DNA from: Macrostomum hystrix
Taxonomy: Eukaryota > Platyhelminthes > Macrostomidae
Assembly: GCA_950097015.1 (NCBI GenBank)
Contig: CATNEN010000005.1
Location: forward strand, 4,517,501 to 4,581,500
DNA length: 64,000 nt
Direction of reading: 5' to 3'
The notes below the pieces were generated by a model, which was not told the DNA's origin, ran no database searches, and saw only the letters and a list, made by a program, of their open reading frames with translations. This document shows positions 45,576 through 62,459 of the stretch, in pieces. Made by a program: the position numbers and the translations under genes. Positions within the stretch are counted from its first letter, which is position 1. Every line of letters starts with the position of its first letter.

Positions 45576-46212
45576 GCAATACTGCAATATAGAAGTCGTG
45601 CAAATATTTTATATTAGTTGGAACAAATTTAGTCGGTTAAATAGCGATCGCGAATCGCTTATGTGAGCAGCATCAATAGCACAGTTATTGCGATTTTCAC
45701 GAGCGCAAATACGGACGTACAAGTGAGAGTTCGGGTACTCTATATACACAATACGAATCGTTGTTAGCGTTTGTTATCCAGTGCAAAAAAGGTTTGTGTA
45801 TTTTTATTGCCTTTACTTTTTACTGTGACTTTGACTCAAGGACCACTAAGTCTACTCCTAGCGGTCCTTGCTTTTACTTGACTTTCTATTATTTGGTTTT
45901 ATTAAAAGTAATAAAATCTGGCCTAACGGGTTTACTGCGACGTTAAAGAGTTAAACGAATTCAAATTGTTGTTTTTCTTAACTAAAGGATTTTTATTCCT
46001 TAATTATAATTTTTACTCAGCAATAACTACAATTTTTACTGAAGCATACATATCTATCTTTATATTAAGGGTTATAATTTTTACAAAAAGCTATGCTCAT
46101 CATTTAACTTAAGAATCGTTGTGGTATTTATTTTGCTAACGCGTAGTATGTCATTTAGGGATATACGTAGACTGCGATTTAAGCGTGACTATATCTACTG
46201 TGACGGGACTCT

Positions 46213-46806
46213 ATGGCTGGAAGCATCGATGACGTTGACGACCTGCTTGATCAGATTGAAGGATCTTTACAAAATAAATCTAATTCTTCCAACAAAAGCA
46301 CTACGATTTCATTTGGTCAAATTGAAAAAACTGGCCCATCAAAAGCTAACGATGCCAGCGACCTACTAAAATCGCTCGATGAAATGGAAACGGAAGGGAA
46401 GAAGAACAAGCCGAGTAAATTAGCAAATGTTGCAACGACGTCGATTACTATCCAATCAACGGAAACTCCGACTTTAAAATGTAGGTTGATATTCCTAGCT
46501 GGGCCGAAGGAGATGCAGTATGGTCACTGCAGCCTTATTCAGGAAAAGTCTTGTGACAACATGCACTGTATGAAGTGCGACTTTCAAGTGCTACTTTTTC
46601 AAGGGCAGCAATGGATGCCCTCTGTGAACTACATGTTTTTTCGAAACTTCATGCCAGATAGGCAAAATCTCAGCAAGAAACTGACAAGGTCGGCTGATCA
46701 TACCGCTTATTGCTGCCAGTGCTCCTGGATAAGTGTATCAAGCAAGAAACAGCTTGGACAGACTGAGTCGTTTCAGTGGTGTTGCAATTCTCACAAAGCT
46801 GGATGA
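46213..46806 (+). CDS. CFAP418: CFAP418 (C8orf37) homologue, single exon
   Basis: A ciliary protein; in human, loss of this gene causes cone-rod dystrophy and it is needed for photoreceptor outer-segment membranes. The frame gives 197 residues (human 207). The N-terminus has IDDVDDLLDQIEGSL and SDLLKSLDEME, like the acidic helices of the human N-terminus. The C-terminal domain (about 88-197) carries C114-C119-C122, NYMFFRNFMP (139-148), CCQCSW (167-172) and a final WCCNSH, matching the conserved Cys-rich fold. The ATG at 46213 fits the human start; a longer frame from 46121 is in another reading frame. The human gene has several introns, here there are none. A candidate AATAAA lies at 46905. 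Confidence 0.92.
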   Translation: MAGSIDDVDDLLDQIEGSLQNKSNSSNKSTTISFGQIEKTGPSKANDASDLLKSLDEMETEGKKNKPSKLANVATTSITIQSTETPTLKCRLIFLAGPKEMQYGHCSLIQEKSCDNMHCMKCDFQVLLFQGQQWMPSVNYMFFRNFMPDRQNLSKKLTRSADHTAYCCQCSWISVSSKKQLGQTESFQWCCNSHKAG

Positions 46807-46810
46807 CTTT

Positions 46811-47940
46811 CTTAAGATTGCCCTCGTGGCCACTAGTGGATAGTTTTTTGATTGTGTCCTAATACTAAAAAACGCGTTCTGTATAATATGTGAAGATTTT
46901 GTTAAATAAAATAAGCTACTATTATCAGTGGAGTAATAATTTTTTCTCTTTTTAGCTTCAGTCTGCTTTTTAATTCATTCCTTCTGTCGAATATCTATAT
47001 ATGCAGTTGAGAAAAACTATTGCGTTGTTCAGTACTGAAAATCGGAATGAACTTCGATACATATTTTTCATAATAATCAAATTAAAGTTTCTTCGATGCA
47101 AGTAAATGTACATCTCAAATTAATTTTTTGCAGAACTAGGCCCCTACTTCAGTAGACAGACTTATTGTATATATTGTTTGGACAAAAAAAGAAAATACGT
47201 AAGTCGAAAAACAGCATATTGTGTTTATTTTATACACGTGTTTTTCCCTTTACACTCTGGTTGTAATGGTTTTTTGTCTTATTTTAACTGAAACAATTGA
47301 TATTTATTATTTAATCATTGCCTCTAGTTAAAAAAACCGACAGCACGCAATTATAAATTATGAGCATATTATTACTATTTTATATATGTTCTTAATGTGT
47401 TGACTGAACATTCGTTACTTTCAATACTTCTTTTCATGATTTTCATGTCTGTTAGAGCAAGCTATACGAGCGTACATCCAGGTCTGCTTTCATACTTGCA
47501 CAGCACAATGTTCTTGTTCTGTTTGCTTTGAATTTTTTTGTTGTTAGAAACTTTCTGAAGCATCTATATATGCATTAGAAAAAATATAAAGTCACAAGGA
47601 AATATATTTCAAGTCCAATCTAAAATAGCTCGTTGTTATTTCACTGATAACAAGCATAAATTATGCAATGTGTTCTCTTGGAAATTTTTGCTTTATTTTT
47701 ATCTGAGGCAGGCTATAAATGAAATTCGTTGCTAATTAATTCTCGATTAGGAGTTGTAGGAAGGATAAGTCAAGAAAAAAATCACCAGCAATGAACTGGA
47801 TAGATACTAACAGGATAAAGTGTTACATCTGTTAATCTTATTATATGGTCTTCGGGACTATAGTTTGATACTGATAGTTACCAGCTACATTAGTCCAGTT
47901 GTGAAGACATAAATAAGGCAGATTAAACCAGTCGACCATT
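46811..47940. other. AT-rich intergenic DNA, no gene seen
   Basis: Contains the candidate CFAP418 polyadenylation signal AATAAA (46905-46910). Nothing else is recognised. Confidence 0.5.
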
Positions 47941-47941
47941 T

Positions 47942-48124
47942 TCATATTCTCTTTGCATGGAACTCTCGAGTCAAAAGCAATGGCTTGAACTTTTTTTTAT
48001 CAAAGTTGACAACTGACTTCACAGCAAAGATCGGGAAACCGACCAGCGGGCCAGATACGATCGGCGAAGCTTCCAAAACCTTGGTCCTTGGACTCATGGC
48101 CTCTTTCAATTGCTGCACATGCAC
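47942..48124 (-). pseudogene. Possible elongation-factor-G-like domain fragment
   Basis: The minus strand reads SGPLVGFPIFAVKSVV in one frame and ACAAIERGHES in an adjacent frame. EF-G domain IV has a segment of this style (G-x-L-x-G-[FY]-P-[VI]-x-x-V-K). If the match is real, it is a frameshifted fragment, with no neighbouring exons seen. The sequence borders the CT-rich minisatellite. I hold this as a weak suggestion only. Confidence 0.2.
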
Positions 48125-49305
48125 CCTGCCCCTGCCTCACCTCTCCCGTCTCAAATCTCCCCTGACTCATCACTCCCGTGTCACCTCTCCCCTGCCACAT
48201 CTCTCCCGTTTCTCACCTCTCCCCTATCTCGAATCTCCCCTGCCTCATCTCTCCCCTATCTCGAATCTCCCCTGCCTCATCTCTCCCGTGTCTCACCTCT
48301 CCCCTATCTCGAATCTCCCAAGCCTCATCTCTTCCGTGTCTCATCTCTCCCGTGTCTTATCTCTCCCCTGTCTCATCTCCCGTGTCTCATCTCTCCCCTG
48401 CCTCACCTCTCCCGTCTGAAATCTCCCCTGACTCATCTCTCCCGTGTCTCACCTCTCCCCTATCTCGAATCTCCCATGTCTCATCTCTTCCGTGTCTCAT
48501 CTCTCCCGCGTCTTATCTCTCCCGTGTCTCATCTCTCCCCTGCCTAATCTCTTCCGTGTCTCATCTATCCCGTCTTATCTCCTTTGTCTCATCTCTCCCG
48601 TGTCTCACCTCTCCCCTGACTCAAATCTCCCCTGACTCATCTCTCCCCTGACTCATCTCTCCCGAGTCTCATCTCCCGTCTCATCTCTCCCGTGTCTCAC
48701 CTCTCCCCTATCTCGAATCTCCCAAGCCTCATCTCTTCCGTGTCTCATCTCTCCCGTGTCTTATCTCTCCCCTGTCTCATCTCCCGTGTCTCATCTCTCC
48801 CCTGCCTCACCTCTCCCGTCTGAAATCTCCCCTGACTCATCTCTCCCGTGTCTCACCTCTCCCCTATCTCGAATCTCCCATGTCTCATCTCTTCCGTGTC
48901 TCATCTCTCCCGCGTCTTATCTCTCCCGTGTCTCATCTCTCCCCTGCCTAATCTCTTCCGTGTCTCATCTATCCCGTCTTATCTCCTTTGTCTCATCTCT
49001 CCCGTGTCTCACCTCTCCCCTGACTCAAATCTCCCCTGACTCATCTCTCCCCTGACTCATCTCTCCCGAGTCTCATCTCCCGTCTCATCTCTCCCGTGTC
49101 TCATCTCTCCCGAGTCTCATCTCCCGTCTCATCTCTCCCGTGTCTCATCTCTCCCGTGTCTCATCTCCCGTGTCTCATCTCTTCCGTGTCTCATCTCTCC
49201 CGTGTCTCATCTCCTCCGTGTCTCATCTCTCCCGTGTCTCATCTCCCGTGTCTCATCTCTCCCATGTCTCATCTCTCCGGTGTCTTATCTCTGCCGTGTC
49301 TCACC
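48125..49305. repeat. 16-bp minisatellite, CTCCCGTGTCTCATCT, with a 404-bp duplication
   Basis: About 75 units with CCCTGCC, CTATCTCGAAT and GACTCAT variants. The block around 48290-48690 is repeated almost exactly 404 bp further on (48694-49090), variants included. Phantom Ser/Leu/Pro frames of up to 157 codons result. The unit is the reverse complement of the 21850-22955 unit. Confidence 0.96.
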
Positions 49306-49309
49306 ACAC

Positions 49310-49925
49310 GAATTGCTTCCTTTGGGCTGAGATTCCAAGCCCCGAACTCTCGGTCAGAAGTCTGAAGCTCATAACACTAGGCACTAGGTTACAGGCTCAG
49401 TTAGCTTGGAAAGAAACAAATTAGTGCAAAATATTTAAATAAGTTACTTAACACGATAATTGGTAGAATAGTATCGTACTGCGCTAAACAACACGAGCTA
49501 GGAATTGTCTTGAAAGTACATTTTTATTGTAGCTACACTGTGTATTTTGTTTGTTATTTTAATTAGTATGCAAACGAAAATTGCACAGCAGTTTCAGGAT
49601 AGGGACAGAAGCTATATTTTTATTTAGGGCTTAACAGACACTTTAAATTGTAAAAAAATTCACGAAACAAATGCAAACAATAGGGCCAACACTGGTTTTA
49701 TATGGAGATATCAGAGTCATCATGGGTACTAAGGCTTCTGTTATAAAGATTCTGTCAATCAGATATTAACGGTAAGTTACTGGTACAACAGTCATTGTGA
49801 CGAATTTACTACTAGATTATAGAATATTAACGCACCTCTTTTTGGGTAGACGCTTGTTTAATATACATTAGTAAAGAAACTTTTCTAAAAAAAGCATAGA
49901 ATAAGAAATAAAGGACGAGAAAATG
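49310..49925. other. Intergenic DNA, no gene seen
   Basis: AT-rich unique sequence between two minisatellites. Confidence 0.5.
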
Positions 49926-49929
49926 TGGG

Positions 49930-50205
49930 AAGAAAGGGCGACTAGAGGGTTAGAAAGAACCGCGAAAGGGGTAGAAAGAATCTTGGTAGGGGATAGAAAG
50001 AATCTTGGTAGGGGATAGAAAGAATCTTGGTAAGGGATAGAAAGAATCTTGGTAAGGGATAGAAAGAATTGTGAGAGGGTTAGAAGGAATGGCGAGAGGG
50101 GTAGAAGGAATGGCGAGAAGGATAGAAAGAATGGCGAGAGGGTAGAAAGAATGGCGAGAGGGGTAGAAAGAACGGCAAGAGGAAAAGATAGAAGGGAGAT
50201 ACAAA
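49930..50205. repeat. 22-bp minisatellite 3' of PSMC3
   Basis: About 13 units around GGATAGAAAGAATCTTGGTA and GGTAGAAAGAATGGCGAGAG. Confidence 0.92.
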
Positions 50206-50314
50206 AAAATAAAAAATGAGTCTTAAATTATACCGAAAAGAAACCTAAATAAGAGAACACAATTCGCCTGACATCACGCGAGTCCGCGGGTCCAACTTTA
50301 ATAACAAGCACACT

Positions 50315-57289
<6,975 letters not shown>

Positions 57290-57294
57290 CCTTT

Positions 57295-58690
57295 TAAATT
57301 TCTAAAAAAACTTGCGATTAAATATATTATAAAGCGATGAAGCACTGAATTATTAGACTAAAAGTAAGTCTAAATGTTTACACTAGTTGCAGTGTAGACT
57401 GCAGACCACAAATTGTCGATTAGTGAAATGACAGCTTTTAGCTAATAGAAATGTGTTCAAAAGCGAAGCAGTTAGAGCTAACAGATCAAAAATTAGTGCT
57501 TTAAGAAAGATTACACTTTATGATATTAATAATGTACTTTACTTTCGTTCTACAACTACGCTACAACAATATGTATAGTCACATAGTGACGTGATTGAGC
57601 AAAATAGATTTAAACAGTAAGAGTTCTTAGAAAAGAAGGATTTATTTACTTTAAATGATAAAGGAAACATTTTTGGTATTTATTGATAACCTTAAGACTT
57701 AATGACCTCATGCTTTGACAAAAGTACATTTGCGTCTTAGCAATTTGTTTATATACTTTAAAGAGCAGCTGTTTAAGCCTGCATTTTTCACGGAAACCCG
57801 GGCAACGGTTAAGTCAAGTCAAAAACAACAACTAGGGGCCTAATATCTATGGTTTCGTTCGTGGAGTTTCTAATAGTTTGCGATATTCTGACATTCGAAA
57901 AGTTAGAAAGTTTTAGCCTTCTTCCCTTGAAAATATATCAAACTAGAGGGTATAAAAGTCATTTAATTTTATGTTTGTATCGTAATAATACTGCTTACTT
58001 ATCTGATACATTACTAGACTATGACCGAAATAGCTAGGGAACAGACCAATGGTTTCTCTTTTTACTTGTTTGCAGTTTTATGCTCTTCTGTCAATTTATA
58101 GATCACTCCTGGCTATGCTATGCCTATGCCCATTCTTTATCATTATATATATTAGTATACTATAAAGGAAAAGTTTTAGTTTTTAATATACTTTAGTTAC
58201 CATAGTCCATAAGGTGGAAGGCCTTCTGTTTACAATTTGGATTTGCAGCAAATATTGTGTGTTGCATTGAGCATATATTTATGTAAATATAATATTTATA
58301 TATAGCTATATCTTTTTTAAAAATGTATAAAGATTGTATAAGAAGTAAAGTCTTTGCAAAACTTCTGATTTTGTTGTTAAGAGGTTTGGGTCTAAGACCC
58401 GCGGGTCAGCCCTGGGAGGGGCTCTTCCGCTGTAGGTACTGTATATTTATTGGATACGATTGACGTAAAATATTTTACACGATAAAAAAAAACGAATGGA
58501 AAATATTTTTTGGTATATTGAGTGCGCATGATTGGGATAAAAAATGGGTCCTCACAAAGATTAGGACATTAGGATAAAAGAGGAAATCTAAGACAAGCGC
58601 ATAGTACATATGAATTTGCAAAGCCTAGCCAACCCCCAAATTGGTTAGGGTATCGCATTTTCGCATTTGTAATTTAGCAGAAAGATTAGA
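57295..58690. other. AT-rich spacer upstream of PSMC3
   Basis: Probable promoter side of PSMC3; no gene recognised. GCAAAACTTCTGATTT at about 58357 recurs near 59867 and, in similar form, near 38780, so it may be part of a dispersed repeat. Confidence 0.45.
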
Positions 58691-58699
58691 GCTTAGTAA

Positions 58700-59040
58700 T
58701 TAGATTGATAGCTTTTGGCGCATCGCAAGGGGAGCAGCCTAGGTGAGTTATAGGTAGATTGAGATTGTAGTGCGTTTTTTTGCATTGGAGGGTTACAGAA
58801 AAATTGATGGAAAAAATTTATTTGAGAGTTTGTAGCTAGATTGGTAGTCCTGGCGCATCACACAAGGAGAGCAGCCTAGGGTTTACATTGGTAAATTGGT
58901 TTGACAGATTTACATTGGTAAATTGGTTTGACAGAAGAATTGATGGGAAAAAAAAGCTAGATTGATAGTCCTGGCGCATCACACATAAGGGGAGCAGCCT
59001 AGGGTTTACATTGGTGAATTGGTTTGGTTTGGTTTGTGTC
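58700..59040. repeat. Diverged ~70-120-bp direct repeats
   Basis: ATTGATAGTCCTGGCGCATC, GGAGCAGCCTAGG and TTTACATTGGTAAATTGG occur three times at about 58706, 58840 and 58965, with indels. Confidence 0.8.
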
Positions 59041-59044
59041 CGCA

Positions 59045-61055
59045 AAAAACGACTCCGTATCGGAGGGCATAGGGCATTGCAAATTTTTAGTAAAATAATC
59101 TAATGATCATTGAATTCTTAAAGTGATGCGAATTGGACTGGCAGGGCCTTGCAATGCTGAGCCAATACTGTCCCGTGCCCATAAACTAGCCTGAACCCTA
59201 AAAAAATTGTACTTTACCTTTCCAGTTCCAGCCCATTGTTAGGTAAACTGTCAGACACCCACCACCCCGCCTAATTTCTATAGCCTACTCTTGCCAAAAA
59301 AATATGACCCCCCAGTGGTTCTAAGCCTATTCAATTTCTATCTAAATCACTTAGAGAACATCCTCCCCTGCCCTCTAAAGTGACAGTGACAACTGCCCTT
59401 TATACCAAATTATGCTTCAGCCAAATAATAAATCAACAAGCCCAAGCCCATACGCCCACCCCAATCTAGTTCAAGCTTGAAATCTTCGTAACTCAAACCT
59501 AGAAAACACTTCTCACCCCAATATCACCTACTTGCAGTAAGCTGGTAAGAAACTTGCCAAATGACCCAAAGGAATACCTGGATGGCTTAGTGTCTAGTGC
59601 CGGGACTTGTTATTTTTTCCACTTTTTTGCCAAACTAAAGAGCAAGCACAACATGAGATAAACTGCTGCATATGTTGGGTGCTGGAGATTGTTTTTTGGT
59701 TGCTGTTGCAGCAACAGCTGCCTCTTTTAGTTTGTCCTGCCTGGACCCCTGGGCGCTGGTGTAGCAGCAGCTATTCTCCTCTCCAGGATTTCCCAGAGGT
59801 GATGTAGAACAGGCATTCTGGACCCCGGTTTTATCCTAATCGGATCAGGGCGCCTGTCTAGGGTGCAAAACTTCTGATTTAGTGAGTTAGCTGGCTGGGC
59901 ATAACCACCCACCTCAACTAGACAAAGGCAGGGGGTATAGAATAAGTGCAAGTGCAACTGTAATACACCTCTGGTGCACACCACAACCACATAATTTATT
60001 TTCAGCTTAGGATAAAAACTAGCTATCAGGTAGTTTTCTATAAGGAAAATTAAAATTCTAAATGCAGATAGTAATAACTGTAATATTTATTTTAAAGAGT
60101 GATCTTTAAGTTAAAGCATTGCTACATCTTAGAAAACTTATCTTATTGTTTAAATATGTATAAGCTTAGTTGTGACATGCAAATAATATTTAATCTGTTG
60201 GCTATGTTGCCCTAAAGTGATTTAAAATGCACTGAACCTGGAAGCAGAAAATTAACTTGTTTTGTACAACATTTTAATAATACATAAAAAGTGTTCCTTT
60301 GTGATTTCTAAATACATATGGATATAAAATACCTAGACTATTTGAGGGAAAATAATAAAGGCAGAAATACTACCTAATCCTTGAGATCATTGTTAAAAGT
60401 TCTTTATAAAGCCTTTAAATATTTCTAGAAATGCCTACATGGTATAAATAATTTGCCACCATATATTATATGCAACCCAGACAATATTAAATAAATTGTA
60501 TAAAATTCTAATAAATTAAAAAGTAAATTTATTTTCTTTTATAAAAACCAAACCAAAAGTTTTAAATAAACTGATTAAAAATGAAGCTCACAAAAATAAT
60601 TTTATATAATATAATGTAATTAAAAAGTTATAGTTCTTTATCACCACAGAAATAACTTTTTGACATTTGTGAAAGAAGAAATTGTCATAAATCATAAAAT
60701 TGCCCTATAAAATATATATCAATTAACCATTTATAACTGACTAAACTTTGGCTTTTATGTTTCATATTTTTATAACTTGATATTGTCTAGCTGTACAACA
60801 ATAAATATTTGAAAATAATTTCTAGAACTAGTATTAAAATTTAGTTGAATCTTCAGTTCCATTATCTGTTATGCTCAGCATTTTGTTAACTTAGGAGATA
60901 ATATATAACTAGAGATTAGCTTTTTACTTTAAAATAGACATATAACAAGAATTTTATCATATTTAGGGAGATATGACAATAAACTTTCTTGTGTCTATAT
61001 TTTGCAGACAAACATTTCTTTAATCAAATCAATTACTTAACATCTTTCCAGTCCT
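59045..61055. other. Spacer upstream of ATRAID, no gene seen
   Basis: A somewhat GC-richer patch at 59600-59990 holds short open frames with no recognised domain; the rest is AT-rich. A TTTTGCAG at 61000-61007 could be the acceptor of a 5' UTR intron of ATRAID. Confidence 0.45.
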
Positions 61056-61060
61056 TAAAA

Positions 61061-62452
61061 ATGAAATCAGCAATTTTGTTTCTTCCATTTCTGGCTATAT
61101 GCTACTCACAACTAGACATTGTGCTGGCCAGCTCTATTTGCAGAAGTTTCTCACTGACTGTGAAAAATAGTAATTGCAGTAACCTAAGCACAAATATGTC
61201 ATATTTTAGCCAGTTTTGTGCTGACAACAAAGGGACCTTGGATGAAAGATGCTGTACAAATGGTTCATCTCTTGTAGGGTAAGAAGACTATTTTTGGTTT
61301 TTTTATTTTCTATCCCATTGCTTTTTTAATATATTGTCGATTCTCCAAATAATCTGATTGGTCAATGAAGGGAACTGTCTGTTTGATTCTCCAAGTAATC
61401 TGATTGGTCAATGAAGGGAACTGTCTGTGATTCTCCAAATAATCTGATTGGTCAATGAAGGGAACTGTCTGTTTGATTCTCCAAGTAATCTGATTGGTCA
61501 ATGAAGGGAACTGTCTGTGATTCTCCAAATAATCTGATTGGTCAATGAAGGGAACTGTCTGTTTGATTCTCCAAGTAATCTGATTGGTCAATGAAGGGAA
61601 CTGTCTGTTTGATTGCCCAAATAATCTGATTGGTCAACAAAGCGAACTGTCTGTTTGATTGTCCAAATAATCTGATTGGTCAACAAAGCGAACTGTCTGT
61701 TTGATTCTCCAAATAATCTGATTGGTCAATGAAGAGAACTGTCTGTTTGATTCTCCAAAATTCTGATTGGTCAATGAAAGCAACTGTCTATGGCATTTAC
61801 TTAGTTATCTATTAATTATTATCTATCTGTCATCATTATACTAAATGCTATATTTAGAAAAGAAAAAATTATGTAATGTCATTTCAGACTAGACTTATCG
61901 TCATGTTCACTTTTGAGCTTCGAGAAAAATTCTATTACTGGTTTAAACTCCAGTCTAGCAGCCGATATTTTATTGTTAGCTCTGGGACCTGATAATCCGA
62001 AACTGGCATTACCAAAACCAGATGACTTTCTTGGTCAGATAAATTTGCAACAACTGCTTATGCCAATAAATGTTGGCTGTCCACTTGGTTGGTTAGTTAA
62101 ATCCAACTCATCTAATTACCAAACCAATCTCGGCACAATGGGTGATGTTATCCATATTGATGAAGATTTTGTAACGTGTCTGCCGCCGGCAAATCCTTGT
62201 TCAACTGGTCAGGCGTGCCCTATTAATAGCAGTTCGGAGTGTAAAGTTACCGGGCCGGGTTTATTTGCCTGTCCCTGCCTACCTGGCTACACGGGCTACA
62301 GGTGCATGCGCAGCGGGGGACAATTTCCCTACAGCAGTTCCGGTATTGGCTGGATTGGCAGCGTGTTAGCCGGCTGTCTCATCGCCTGGTTGCTAGAGAG
62401 GCGAAGCGTTGCTAAGGGTATCGTTGATCGGAGTCAGTCGGCGTCCAGTTGA
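61061..62452 (+). CDS. ATRAID: ATRAID (APR3) homologue, two exons
   Basis: Type I membrane glycoprotein, in human a lysosomal protein linked to retinoic-acid response and bisphosphonate action. Exons are 61061-61278 and 61888-62452 (phase 2), giving 260 residues (human about 229). Residues 1-23 form a signal peptide (MKSAILFLPFLAICYSQ). The luminal part has DERCCTNGSSLVGLDLSSCS, which matches the RCC...GLDL.NCSL block of the family. An EGF-like module (170-212) follows, ending in GPGLFACPCLPGYTGYRCM. A membrane segment (225-242, IGSVLAGCLIAWLL) and a short basic tail close it. The start is chosen for the signal peptide; the frame is open further upstream but without similarity. A candidate AATAAA lies at 62807. 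The intron is mostly minisatellite. Confidence 0.93.
61335..61790. repeat. 44/46-bp minisatellite with TCTGATTGG core in ATRAID intron
   Basis: Ten units with AATCTGATTGGTCAATGAAG, then GGAACTGTCTGT. In the left half, 46-bp and 44-bp variants alternate strictly, making a 90-bp dimer. TCTGATTGG is the reverse complement of the CCAATCAGA core near MARS2. Confidence 0.95.
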
Positions 62453-62459
62453 TCGGTGT

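Noticed and set aside
46121-46369. 82-codon frame starting before CFAP418
   Set aside because: It is in a different frame from the CFAP418 match and shows no conserved residues.
48000-49424. Possible CRISPR-like or low-complexity coding arrays
   Set aside because: Units are contiguous without spacers, and this is a eukaryotic genome; simple minisatellite.
59607-59990. Short frames in the GC-richer patch upstream of ATRAID
   Set aside because: Under 90 codons on both strands, no domain, no splice partners.
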